Below are positions 45,866 through 53,987 of a DNA stretch of 64,000 nt, piece by piece; the first letter of the stretch is position 1, and each line of letters starts with the position of its first letter. The notes beneath the pieces are model-generated. The model was not told the origin of the DNA and did not search any database. It worked only from the letters and a program-made list of their open reading frames with translations. The stretch is from a candidate division FCPU426 bacterium (GTDB taxonomy: Bacteria > Oederibacteriota > JAAXVQ01 > JAUVAV01). The stretch is taken from positions 1-64,000 of the forward strand of contig JAUVAV010000014.1 of the NCBI GenBank assembly GCA_030591525.1, given 5' to 3'. Position numbers and translations under genes: made by a program.

Positions 45866-47665
45866 ATGTGGCCTGATAAGGAATCGGATAAAGATTATTT
45901 AAATTTTGGAGAAGTCTCTAGCTTGACAGTGGATATTTTAACGGCTCCGGATATGTTGCCTGTGTCGGTAGGTATTTTTGGGAATTGGGGCGCCGGAAAA
46001 TCATCTTTGTTAAGGTTAATTGAGCGAGAAATAGAAAATCAAGAAAAGAAATACATGGTTATTAATTTCGATGCATGGCTTTATCAAGGATATGATGATG
46101 CACGCGTATCTTTGTTAGAAGTTATTGCGCGGAAGTTAGATACAACGGCTAAGGATAATGAGCCATTGCTACAAAAAACTAAAAATTTATTGTCTAGGGT
46201 TAACGCATTCCGTGCAATAGGACTCTTAGCTGAAGGGGTTGCTTTGGCTCACGGAGTGCCGACAGGAGGATTAATTTATAAAGGCGTTGGGTCAATAGAG
46301 AAAGTGCTTGGTAGTTTTCAAGGAAAAGATAGTATTAGCAAAAAAGATTTTCAGGATTTGCAAAAAACTGCTAAAGAAGGAATGGAAACTTTCAATGGCT
46401 TAATCAAAAAAGTTCCTCCTACAACACCCCCTCAACAAATAGACGCTTTCCGCAAAGAATACGGCGAGATTTTAAAGGAGATAGGTAAACCATTAATTGT
46501 AATTATTGATAATCTTGATCGCTGTCTTCCAGCTAACGCAATACACACATTAGAGGCTATCAGGCTTTTTTTATTTTTACCTAACACTGCTTTCATAATT
46601 GCAGCTGATGAAGAAATGATTCGTGAGGCTGTTGCTGACTATTTTAAAGGTGCCTCTGATCGACATCAAATTGATTATATTGATAAGCTTATCCAAGTGC
46701 CTATTCGTGTACCAAGAACAGGTATTCGTGAAATACGTTCATATTTATTTATGTTATTTGCATCAGCTTCTGATATCCAAAAAGACATGTTAGAGAAATT
46801 ACGAAGTAAATTAGAAGAGTCGCTACAAAAATCTTGGCAGGAAGCACCCATTGAGAAAGAAGCCGTGTTAGCTTTGATAGGAAAATCTGAAGATGCCGAT
46901 TTTATAAAAAAGTTTGAACTCGCTGATCGAATAGCACCTATTCTAGCAACATCTCCATTTATTCAAGGAAATCCGCGGATTGTGAAGCGTCTTCTTAATG
47001 TAGTTAAAATGCGTAAGAAAGTTGCCGATCGTCGAGGGATTTCCTTAGATGAAAGCATTATTACCAAACTAGTGATTTTTGAAAGATGTGCCGGTGCAGA
47101 TGCGACGGCAGACCTTTACCGTCTTATTGACGCGGAAGCAGGTAAACCGAAGATATTTGACCTTATAGAAGATGATAGTTCAAATGTTTTATCAGGTGAT
47201 GGCTTGCCAGAGAGTTGGACTAAGAATAAGACGACATCAGCATTTATAAAGAAATGGAGTCAATTGGAACCATCTTTAAATAACGTTGACTTACGTGCTG
47301 CTGTTTATTTGTCTCGTGAAACCATGCCTATAGGAGCATATATTGTTGGATTGTCACCCCAGGGAAGAGAAATTCTAACAACACTTATTAGTATATCGAA
47401 TTTGTCATCACCGGCTGCCCAAGGGGCACTAAAGCAATTGGCTTTGGAAGAACAGGTTTTAGTTATGGAGGGGATTGTTAATTATTTACGTCAAATTCCA
47501 GATTGGGCAAACCAACCGAAAGGGTTTGCCGGCGCAGTTTTATTAGCCAGACACTCGGATGTTGGGGCTGAAATTTTACGGCGTTTTATTAATCAATTAC
47601 CTAGTCAACATCCATGGATGAGAGCGATGATAAAAGAAGAAAACTGGTACAGAAAGGAAACTTAA
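45866..47665 (+). CDS. qatA: QatA: KAP-family P-loop ATPase of the Qat anti-phage system
   Basis: A 599-residue KAP NTPase. Walker A is VGIFGNWGAGKSSLLRLIE (Lys 45), followed by YMVINFDAWLYQGYDD, the KAP 'fnaW.y' motif. Walker B is LIVIIDNLDRCLP (about 213-220), then IRLFLFLPNTAFIIAADEEMI and the KAP sensor IQVPIRVPRTG. The region GNPRIVKRLLNVVKMR resembles the arginine-finger or sensor-2 part. In the described Qat system (QatABCD) QatA is the ATPase; the mechanism is not settled. Good RBS (gaaagga). Codon use is AT-rich, unlike the trp genes, fitting horizontal acquisition. First gene of four with overlapping or adjacent borders. Confidence 0.9.
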   Translation: MWPDKESDKDYLNFGEVSSLTVDILTAPDMLPVSVGIFGNWGAGKSSLLRLIEREIENQEKKYMVINFDAWLYQGYDDARVSLLEVIARKLDTTAKDNEPLLQKTKNLLSRVNAFRAIGLLAEGVALAHGVPTGGLIYKGVGSIEKVLGSFQGKDSISKKDFQDLQKTAKEGMETFNGLIKKVPPTTPPQQIDAFRKEYGEILKEIGKPLIVIIDNLDRCLPANAIHTLEAIRLFLFLPNTAFIIAADEEMIREAVADYFKGASDRHQIDYIDKLIQVPIRVPRTGIREIRSYLFMLFASASDIQKDMLEKLRSKLEESLQKSWQEAPIEKEAVLALIGKSEDADFIKKFELADRIAPILATSPFIQGNPRIVKRLLNVVKMRKKVADRRGISLDESIITKLVIFERCAGADATADLYRLIDAEAGKPKIFDLIEDDSSNVLSGDGLPESWTKNKTTSAFIKKWSQLEPSLNNVDLRAAVYLSRETMPIGAYIVGLSPQGREILTTLISISNLSSPAAQGALKQLALEEQVLVMEGIVNYLRQIPDWANQPKGFAGAVLLARHSDVGAEILRRFINQLPSQHPWMRAMIKEENWYRKET

Positions 47666-47667
47666 TA

Positions 47668-48426
47668 ATGGGAACATCTCAATCAAGTTCAGGTCCTGGT
47701 GGTAGCTCTCCCTTAGTGCCACCTTGGGCTGACGATGAACCACAAAAACCATTGCCTTCACCACCTCCAGCCCGATTTAAACCTTTTCGACAGTCTTTAG
47801 GACGTTTTTTAAATAGTAACAATCAATCTGATTTAAGATCAGCGCTTGGTCATTACGCCAGTAAAGGTACAGGTGGAGGTGGCTTGGCATCAAGACGATT
47901 GGGAAGTGTTACAAGTGCCGGTTCTGCATTATATGGAATGTTATCTAGCCTTGCTGAATCAAGGGTGCCGCCGGATGTATCGATAGATCTGGATAATTTG
48001 AAGGGGCAACCCTGTGATATAGCGATAGATACTATTACACGATCCTTGGCTACAAATGATGGTGACTCCGAGAAGATTCGTGCGGCAATGAACCACGCAT
48101 TGGTAGAAGCCCTAGATGGAATAAATGTGTTTGATCCTATAAATATAACAGATGACATTATTATTAGCACCATGATTAATTATTTATCCGAGGCAGTATT
48201 TTTACAAATTGTTATGGACGCAGGGAAAGCTTGGACAAAGGCTGAAAGACCGACACAAGCTGCTATTGCCGAGAACGCTTTGAGCGAGTTAATTAAAGTG
48301 ATAGTTGATAAAAATATGGCACCAAGACTCCAAAAGAATACTAGAACCTTTACAAGGCAAGAGATGAAAACTTTGCAAAGAGAAGTTATCCAGATTGTTT
48401 GGAAAGAATGGGAGGGCTATCAATGA
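47668..48426 (+). CDS. qatB: QatB: Qat anti-phage system component of unknown activity
   Basis: 252 residues from ATG 47668, 2 nt after the qatA stop, with aaagga upstream; an earlier in-frame start inside qatA is less likely. The N-terminal 60 residues are low-complexity, rich in Ser, Gly and Pro (SSSGPGGSSPLVPPWADDEP, then PPPARFKPFRQSLGRFL). A helical domain follows (LRSALGHYASKGTGGGGLASRRLGS... to WKEWEGYQ), typical of QatB. No catalytic motif is recognised. Placement between a KAP ATPase and a QueC-like gene is what identifies it. Its stop overlaps the qatC ATG. Confidence 0.82.
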   Translation: MGTSQSSSGPGGSSPLVPPWADDEPQKPLPSPPPARFKPFRQSLGRFLNSNNQSDLRSALGHYASKGTGGGGLASRRLGSVTSAGSALYGMLSSLAESRVPPDVSIDLDNLKGQPCDIAIDTITRSLATNDGDSEKIRAAMNHALVEALDGINVFDPINITDDIIISTMINYLSEAVFLQIVMDAGKAWTKAERPTQAAIAENALSELIKVIVDKNMAPRLQKNTRTFTRQEMKTLQREVIQIVWKEWEGYQ

Positions 48427-49742
48427 CCCGAGTTGTAGTGCATCATGATTATGGGAAATTACCTTCTTTAGAAAAAAATGTTATTCCAGTACAAATCTAT
48501 GGCATGGATGGTTGGCGAAAGAGCAACATTGCGACTATAGGTAATTCAGTTATTGGTATTATAAAACGGCTCGGTGTTGATTTAACCCCGGCAGCCTTTG
48601 ATTATTTGACTTTGGCTTTAGCTGTAACAGCTGCAGATACATTTGTGCAACGGAAAACTGCTGCTGATGGATGGTCCAGAGAAATTGAATTAAAACTTTC
48701 TCTTTATAAGCCAGCTCCTTGGATAGCACAAAAAAATAACATGGAAAAATTACTGCTTTTTTTAAGTGGAGATCTCTGGAAATTAAAGATTACAGGTGGA
48801 GGATGTCCTCCACCAATTCCTTATAGCAGAAGAAGTCGTTGTCGTTTGATCGATCTTGAAAAAATAGATTGCGCTTGTCTTTTCTCTGGTGGGATAGATA
48901 GCACGGTTGGTGCACTTGATTTACTGAGCAACAGTAGAAAACCCCTGCTTGTTAGCCACTCATATACACACGATCAATCACTCCAGGATGCTATTGCCAG
49001 GAAGTTAAAAGGAAAATTTACCAGATTTGCGATAAATGCTAATCCATTGCCATCTCAATCACTGCGAGGCGCCACGGATATTAGTATGCGAACAAGAAGT
49101 TTCAATTTTTTTGCATTGGGAGTAATCGGAGGATGTGCCCTTTCTAAGATAAATAAGTTGAAACAGGTTGAACTATTTGTTCCGGAAAATGGTTTTATAT
49201 CTCTTAATGCGCCATTAACTTTAAGACGTATAGGCTCTTTGAGTACAAAAACAACACATCCTTATTATGTTCAAGGGGTACAATCGTTATTTGAAGCAAC
49301 TAAAATTAATGTAACCTTGGTCAATCCATATCAATTTAAGACAAAAGGTGAGATGTTAAAAGAGTGTGCCGATCAAGAAACTCTTCGAAAGGTAGTTCAG
49401 GAAACAGTATCCTGTAGTAATTGGAAGCGTAAAGGAAAACAATGTGGACGTTGTGTCCCGTGTCTTATTCGACGCGCCGCGTTTGCCTCATCGGATTTTC
49501 GTGAGACCAATTCTTATCTTTATGAAGATTTAGCTGCAGTCCTCAAAGATGTAAGGAATCGAGATGATTTATTTGCTGTAATCTCCGCAATTAATAAACT
49601 TGATGAAGATTCACTTATTTTATGGTTGCTCGATAGCGGTCCACTCTCCAAAGATAAAAAGATTCGAGATAAGTATAAGCAGATATTTATTAAAGGATTG
49701 AATGAGGTGAAAGTTTATTTGAAGAAAGAAGGGTTGCTTTGA
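48423..49742 (+). CDS. qatC: QatC: QueC-like PP-loop protein of the Qat system
   Basis: 439 residues from ATG 48423 (ATGA overlap with qatB). The PP-loop ATP pyrophosphatase motif is CACLFSGGIDSTVGALDLL (SGGIDS at 155-160). The zinc site resembles that of QueC: SCSNWKRKGKQCGRCVPCL, with C-x(n)-C-x2-C-x2-C. A pre-domain of about 150 residues precedes the QueC-like core. QueC proper makes preQ0; in the Qat system QatC is thought to modify a target by related chemistry, and other queuosine genes are not nearby, so a defence role fits better than queuosine synthesis. Confidence 0.9.
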   Translation: MTRVVVHHDYGKLPSLEKNVIPVQIYGMDGWRKSNIATIGNSVIGIIKRLGVDLTPAAFDYLTLALAVTAADTFVQRKTAADGWSREIELKLSLYKPAPWIAQKNNMEKLLLFLSGDLWKLKITGGGCPPPIPYSRRSRCRLIDLEKIDCACLFSGGIDSTVGALDLLSNSRKPLLVSHSYTHDQSLQDAIARKLKGKFTRFAINANPLPSQSLRGATDISMRTRSFNFFALGVIGGCALSKINKLKQVELFVPENGFISLNAPLTLRRIGSLSTKTTHPYYVQGVQSLFEATKINVTLVNPYQFKTKGEMLKECADQETLRKVVQETVSCSNWKRKGKQCGRCVPCLIRRAAFASSDFRETNSYLYEDLAAVLKDVRNRDDLFAVISAINKLDEDSLILWLLDSGPLSKDKKIRDKYKQIFIKGLNEVKVYLKKEGLL

Positions 49743-50533
49743 TGATTGATATGCACTGCCATCTTGATTTATACGCGGAACCACAAAATGTTGTTAATAA
49801 TTGTAAAGAAAAAGAAATATATGTTCTTTCTGTAACCACTACTCCAAAAGCTTGGAGTGGAACGAGAATGATTGTTGAGGGAATTGATAAAATTTGGACA
49901 TCTCTGGGGTTGCATCCCCAGTTAGCGCATGAAAGATATAATGAACTTGAAATTTTCGATGATATTCTTCCCGACACTACTTTTATTGGTGAAGTTGGAT
50001 TAGACGGAGGGAAAAATTATCGATCCCATTATAAGCGTCAAAAAGAGGTATTTCGTCACATACTCATGAACGTCCAACGTGCAGGAGGACGGATCATGAC
50101 AATACATAGTCAACATGCAGCTTCTGATGTCCTGGATGAGTTAGCGGATTATCCTGATGCTGGCATCCCAATTTTACATTGGTTCACGGGAAATAAATAT
50201 GAATTAAAGGAGGCGATATTACAAGAGTGTTGGTTTTCAGTTGGCCCGGCAATGCTTGCAACTCAACGTGGGCGGGAATTATTCATAAATATACCCCGCG
50301 ATAAAATAATTTCAGAAACAGATGGTCCATTTGCGATGGTTAATAAGAAACCCTTAATGCCTTGGGATGTAGATTTAGTCATTTCTGCTATATCAAAACT
50401 GTGGGATGAAAGCGATAAGTCGGTCAAAGAGAAAATTTCAAATAATTTTAGTAATTTAATAAAATATTCAAAGAAAGTTATGGGTGCCGGAGTGATCTTC
50501 CCCCGATTTGAAGGCGGGACGCGGTTAAAATAA
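49742..50533 (+). CDS. qatD: QatD: TatD-like metal-dependent hydrolase of the Qat system
   Basis: 263 residues from ATG 49742, sharing one base with the qatC stop. TatD metal-site motifs are complete: MIDMHCHLDLY, SLGLHPQLA, FIGEVGLDGG, MTIHSQHAASD, LHWFTGN and SETDGPFAM. It is predicted to be a nuclease. The final 15 or so residues (VIFPRFEGGTRLK) do not look like TatD and are encoded by the terminal repeat of the adjoining transposable element (50516-50542), which supplies the stop codon. The native 3' end was thus probably replaced by element DNA. Fourth and last gene of the operon. Confidence 0.9.
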   Translation: MIDMHCHLDLYAEPQNVVNNCKEKEIYVLSVTTTPKAWSGTRMIVEGIDKIWTSLGLHPQLAHERYNELEIFDDILPDTTFIGEVGLDGGKNYRSHYKRQKEVFRHILMNVQRAGGRIMTIHSQHAASDVLDELADYPDAGIPILHWFTGNKYELKEAILQECWFSVGPAMLATQRGRELFINIPRDKIISETDGPFAMVNKKPLMPWDVDLVISAISKLWDESDKSVKEKISNNFSNLIKYSKKVMGAGVIFPRFEGGTRLK

Positions 50534-50587
50534 CAAGTTAACGAAAATTAAATGCATGGAATTCTTCAGATATCTGTCTGAAGGAAT

Positions 50588-51442
50588 ATGCCAAGACAGG
50601 GAAGAATTTATATATCCGGTGGAATTTACCACGTGATCTTCCGCGGAATAGAAAGGCAGCGGATTTTTACGGATGCAAAGGACTGCTGGGAATTCATCTG
50701 TCGCCTTGCCAAACCTCAAATTGATTATACCGTAGAGACGCCCAATTTGGGCGTCTCTACAAACACCAACGGCGGAAATACAAATGGCAACGGCGGAAAT
50801 GTAAATGCCGACGATGGAAATACAAACACCAACGGTGTCTCTACAAATGGCCTATATAAAAACAAATACCGTATTGCATCAACACGTCTGAAACATTGGG
50901 ATTATAGCAGTAATGCCGCGTATTTTGTGACGATATGTACACAAAACAAAATCTGTTATTTCGGGGATGTTTTGGATGACGAAATGCGGTTATCGGAAAT
51001 CGGGATCATTGCCGATAAATATTGGCGGGAAATTTCAGAACATTTCCCATTCGTGAAATTGGATGCGTTTGTGGTTATGCCTAATCATGTACATGGGATT
51101 TTGATTATTGATAACGATCACGTAAATACCGTAGAGACGCCCAAATTGGGCGTCTCTACAAATGGCAACGGCGAAAATGCAAACACCAACGGCGTTTCTA
51201 CAAATGCCGACGATGGAAATGCAGGGAATTTAAATCACAAATGGAAACCAGGTATTTTGGGTGGTATCATTAATCAATACAAACGAATTTGCACCATTCA
51301 TGCCAGGAAAACAAATCCTGATTTTGTATGGCAATCCCGATTTTACGATCACATCATCCGTAATGAAAAATCGTATTTAAGAATATCAGAATATGTAATC
51401 AATAATCCATTCAAATGGCAGGATGATGAACATTATGAATAA
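50588..51442 (+). CDS. Chimeric Y1 (IS200/RAYT-like) transposase
   Basis: A 284-residue frame built from two transposases. Residues 1-46 (MPRQGRIYISGGIYHVIFRG, IERQRIFTDAK) are the N-terminus of one RAYT type. Residues about 47-95 are palindrome- and repeat-encoded Asn/Gly/Thr-rich filler. From about residue 96 a second type begins: YRIASTRLKHWDYSSNAAYFVTICTQNK, KLDAFVVMPNHVHGILII (HUH motif H-V-H), and GGIINQYKRICTIHAR with its likely nucleophile region (YKR). A second palindrome is inserted in frame at about residues 182-191 between the HUH motif and the helix with the catalytic Tyr. Family role: single-strand transposase that moves REP hairpins. Whether this chimera is active is doubtful. 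Confidence 0.7.
   Translation: MPRQGRIYISGGIYHVIFRGIERQRIFTDAKDCWEFICRLAKPQIDYTVETPNLGVSTNTNGGNTNGNGGNVNADDGNTNTNGVSTNGLYKNKYRIASTRLKHWDYSSNAAYFVTICTQNKICYFGDVLDDEMRLSEIGIIADKYWREISEHFPFVKLDAFVVMPNHVHGILIIDNDHVNTVETPKLGVSTNGNGENANTNGVSTNADDGNAGNLNHKWKPGILGGIINQYKRICTIHARKTNPDFVWQSRFYDHIIRNEKSYLRISEYVINNPFKWQDDEHYE
50691..50763. repeat. 73-bp direct repeat, left copy
   Basis: Matches 51466-51538 with three differences. Contains cgccttgccaaacctcaaat and the 29-bp palindrome. The two copies bracket the nested transposase segment of about 700 bp. Confidence 0.8.
50732..50760. repeat. 29-bp palindrome (GTAGAGACG subfamily), copy 1, in frame
   Basis: gtagagacgcccaa, a single t, then the exact complement. 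Encodes VETPNLGVST within the transposase frame. Confidence 0.9.
51131..51159. repeat. 29-bp palindrome (GTAGAGACG subfamily), copy 2, in frame
   Basis: Same 14-bp arms with a central a. Encodes VETPKLGVST inside the transposase frame, directly after the HUH block. Confidence 0.9.
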
Positions 51443-51465
51443 AAGCACCGAATCTAAAATAGAGA

Positions 51466-51538
51466 AATTCATCCGCCGCCTTGCCAAACCTCAAATTGAT
51501 TATACCGTAGAGACGCCCAAATTGGGCGTCTCTACAAA
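51466..51538. repeat. 73-bp direct repeat, right copy
   Basis: Right partner of 50691-50763, with the third 29-bp palindrome at 51507-51535. The short frame running through it (from 51423) is element-derived and not called as a gene. Confidence 0.8.
51507..51535. repeat. 29-bp palindrome (GTAGAGACG subfamily), copy 3
   Basis: Identical to copy 2 over all 29 bases, 24 bp after the last transposase-like sequence of the right direct repeat. Confidence 0.9.
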
Positions 51539-51592
51539 TGCTACGCCTGGGTATTACTCTCCAACCACGTACATCTTCTCCTTTCGCCGACG

Positions 51593-51709
51593 AACGCAAC
51601 GCTTAGTGATCTGATGCGCAGGGTCTTGACCGGCTATGCCGTATATTTCAACCGTCGGCATAAGGGCGAGCAGTATGCCAGGGAAAGAGGAGTTAACTTG
51701 TTATTTTAA
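51593..51709 (+). pseudogene. 3' fragment of the interrupted RAYT transposase
   Basis: A 38-codon frame without start: SDLMRRVLTGYAVYFNRRHK, then [14 protein letters not shown] and stop. LMRRLLTGYAVxFNRRHxR is a typical RAYT core helix, so this is the remnant of the gene beginning at 50588, displaced by the nested insertion. Its last codons form the element's terminal inverted repeat. Confidence 0.75.
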
Positions 51710-51713
51710 CCAC
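51678..51713. repeat. 36-bp direct repeat (right copy)
   Basis: Identical to 45754-45789. The pair encloses the Qat operon and the transposable element in a 5.9-kb segment. Confidence 0.88.
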
Positions 51714-52265
51714 GTTCCGTCTGTCCTTCTCCAGCACGAATCCGATTTTCTTTTTCGGTTTTTTGGGTGGTTCTAATAGTTGCTTGATAGCATCAAATAC
51801 AACAGCGAATTGTTGATCGTATTTCCTCTCCATGGCCTCGATTTTCCGGCGCAAATCTTCATGCGAATTTAACATCTCACGCAGACGGGTAAATGTACGC
51901 ATAATCTGAATATTGACCTGAATTGCCCGTTGAGAATGCAGGACACTAGAGAGCATGGCAACACCTTGTTCTGTAAAAGCATGAGGCATTTTTCGAACAC
52001 CACCCCAGCTTGAAGTCACAATTTGTGACTTCAAGCTGGAAAACTCTTTAAAATCAAGAGTAAACATAAAGTCTTCCGGAAATCGCTTGCTGTTTCTTTT
52101 TACAGCCTGATTTAATGTTTTTGGCTCAACGCCATATAACTTTGCCAAATCCCGGTCCAACATGACCTTTTTTCCCCGAATCAAATATATCTTGCTTTGA
52201 ATAGTTTCTTCAGGAAGCATAGTTTGAGTCATAGAATCCTCCAAATGTATTTTTTCATGTGTCAT
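51693..52265 (-). CDS. ORF6N-domain DNA-binding protein
   Basis: A 190-residue protein of the ORF6N/KilA-related group found in phages and mobile DNA. Landmarks are [31 protein letters not shown]-like [27 protein letters not shown], and [19 protein letters not shown], followed by a coiled coil ([20 protein letters not shown]). The C-terminus (RRNVVKITS and stop) is encoded by the neighbouring element's terminal repeat. Its role is usually regulatory and poorly defined. The start could be internal at the second Met (MTQTMLPEE). The gene is probably cargo of a former prophage or mobile region. Confidence 0.82.
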   Translation of the reverse strand: MTHEKIHLEDSMTQTMLPEETIQSKIYLIRGKKVMLDRDLAKLYGVEPKTLNQAVKRNSKRFPEDFMFTLDFKEFSSLKSQIVTSSWGGVRKMPHAFTEQGVAMLSSVLHSQRAIQVNIQIMRTFTRLREMLNSHEDLRRKIEAMERKYDQQFAVVFDAIKQLLEPPKKPKKKIGFVLEKDRRNVVKITS

Positions 52266-52616
52266 TTCTTTGGGTTAGACTGAAAATCAGTATTTTCCTT
52301 GCAGAAAAAATGAAAAATTTTAGTGGCCGGCACAATTCACAATCCCATGAATATTTTTTCTCAGTATTCGAATAACAGTTGAAGCCACCCCTGGAAAAGC
52401 GCATAATATTTTGGCCATCGTATAACTGCCTTCTTGTGGGGTGTGTTTTGCTGAACACCTAGTCTGCGATGGCTTCTTTAATCCATAATTGCAAACTTTA
52501 AGTTACACTACTTCTCAGGTGATACTTCTAAATTAGGCAAATGAGCAGAAAATAATAAAATAGTGATAGGGAAGCAACAGCGGGTTAGAATCTTTCGGGA
52601 AATCAGGGAGAAACAG
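52266..52616. other. Intergenic stretch of about 350 nt, no supported gene
   Basis: A minus-strand open stretch (52346-52480 region) reads TMAKILCAFPGVASTVIRIL then stop, which might be a decayed gene tail, but no family was recognised. The last 20 nt carry the RBS gggaga for the methyltransferase. Confidence 0.4.
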
Positions 52617-53309
52617 ATGACTTGGTTGATAAAAGCAGCGGAATTTATCGGACTGTACAATTGTTTTAGAAATTTAAAATTATTGATTATTAGTCGCTTG
52701 ACACATAAAAAATTTCTCGGTCATTTTATGACTTTTGAGCAGAAAAAAGCATTTATGTTGTCTTTTGATCCTGTTCGCTATGCCACTATGATATTAGCTA
52801 TCCAGACAGTGGTGCGCACCCAGATCAAAGGTGATCTAGCTGAATTAGGTGTTTTTGATGGAAGCACTAGCAAATTGATTCATAGCTATGCGCCTGACCG
52901 GAAAATTTATCTCTTTGATACTTTTGGAGGTTTTCCTGACAGAGATTTAAAGGGCAAACATGATGGGCGGTTTAAAGATACTAGTATAGAAAAGGTTAAG
53001 CAGAAATTTGGAAACCTAACTAATGTAATTATTAAAGCTGGATATTTCCCAGATACTACTCAGGGATTAGAAAATGAGCAGTATGCTTTTGTGATGCTGG
53101 ATGCTGATTTATTTGCTCCAACTTTGGCGGGATTACAATATTTTTATCCTCGTTTAGCTTCCGGAGGCTATATTTTTGTTCATGATTACAATTCTGATGA
53201 ATCAAATTTTGCGGTTTCTCAAGCAGTTAGTAAATATTTTGCTGATAAACCTGAAAAAATAATCGAAATTCCAGATGAAGGTGGTTCGATTTTAATCAGA
53301 AAATCATAA
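52617..53309 (+). CDS. TylF/MycF-like class I SAM methyltransferase
   Basis: 230 residues from ATG 52617 (RBS gggaga; an upstream GTG in frame is less convincing). The TylF/macrocin O-methyltransferase pattern is clear: GDLAELGVFDGSTSKLIHSY (SAM motif), KIYLFDTFGGFPDRDLKGKHDG, GYFPDTT, FVMLDADLFAPTLAGLQYFYPRLASGGYIFVHDYNS with metal-binding Asp residues, and EGGSILIRK. Such enzymes methylate sugar or polyketide hydroxyls and are common near surface polysaccharide genes. The substrate here is not evident. Confidence 0.82.
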   Translation: MTWLIKAAEFIGLYNCFRNLKLLIISRLTHKKFLGHFMTFEQKKAFMLSFDPVRYATMILAIQTVVRTQIKGDLAELGVFDGSTSKLIHSYAPDRKIYLFDTFGGFPDRDLKGKHDGRFKDTSIEKVKQKFGNLTNVIIKAGYFPDTTQGLENEQYAFVMLDADLFAPTLAGLQYFYPRLASGGYIFVHDYNSDESNFAVSQAVSKYFADKPEKIIEIPDEGGSILIRKS

Positions 53310-53396
53310 AACGCCTGTGAATAGTAAAAGTTTGAGCTGTTTAATCATGGACACACATTCTGGTCAGGTTTTATACTACCTTTTTGGTGTGTCTGC

Positions 53397-53867
53397 TTTT
53401 TTGGGGGAGGACCAATTCCTTTCGGGCTGGTAGGGATACTGCTTGCCTTTGGAATACAGGGCATGGAATTGTCAATGCTCGCCATGATAGGAATAATTGG
53501 ATATTCAGGGGTTATTGTTAACGACTCCCTGATTTTGGTGGATTTCATAAACCGGAAGAGATTACTTGAAAAGAAAAGGAGCATTAAAGTCGATATAGTA
53601 GAAGGTGCGGTGACAAGGTTAAGGCCGATACTTTTAACCACCCTTACTACAGTTGCTGGTCTTATTCCTACAGCGTACGGTTTATTTGGGGGATTTGACA
53701 GCTTTATTTCACCCATGGTAATGGTGCTGGTGTGGGGGCTGGCCATAGGCACGCCTTCGGTTCTTTTTGTCATTCCGATTATTTACATAATCAATGAGGA
53801 TATAATAGGAATGAAAAACCGGATGGCGGCAGTAATATGGGATAAACTTAAGGGTAAAAGGAACTAA
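53397..53867 (+). pseudogene. C-terminal fragment of an RND efflux transporter
   Basis: The open frame lacks a proper N-terminus; it runs in-frame from near 53397 (IPFGLVGILLAFGIQGMELSMLAMIGIIGYSG) into VIVNDSLILVDFINRKRLLE, RLRPILLTTLTTVAGLIPTA, and SPMVMVLVWGLAIGTPSVLFVIPIIY. These are the last transmembrane helices (TM10-TM12) of an AcrB/CusA-like pump, normally over 1000 residues. The rest is missing, so this is a truncated remnant next to a metal-transport permease. Confidence 0.8.
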
Positions 53868-53909
53868 ATAATGTAAACCGAAAAGTAGTTTAACGGTGTG
53901 TCATTTTAT

Positions 53910-53925
53910 TCGGGGGAAGATCACT
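53910..53925. repeat. 16-bp inverted copy of a sequence at the qatD 3' end
   Basis: tcgggggaagatcact is the exact reverse complement of 50491-50506 (agtgatcttcccccga). It lies in non-coding DNA between the RND fragment and the ArsR-like gene and may be the end of another mobile unit. Confidence 0.6.
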
Positions 53926-53987
53926 GTTAACATTCCGTTTCAATGCGGGCAATCAAATTGTCAACAATAAAAATTTGACCATTTTAT

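Larger units (their letters stand above)
50516..51713 (+). mobile_element. RAYT-type transposable element with perfect 20-bp terminal inverted repeats
   Basis: Left end ggttaaaataacaagttaac (50523-50542) and its exact reverse complement (51692-51711) bound about 1.19 kb. Inside are the start of a REP-associated tyrosine transposase gene (from 50588), a 73-bp direct repeat flanking a second nested transposase segment, and the 3' tail of the first gene (51593-51709). An 18-bp copy of the left outer flank gggacgcggttaaaataa recurs at 55915-55932. Confidence 0.75.

Noticed and set aside
49742-50533. QatD as a housekeeping TatD and QatC as a queuosine gene
   Set aside because: Both overlap qatA and qatB in one AT-rich operon and no queuosine genes are adjacent; a housekeeping-type TatD already exists at 1078-2475.
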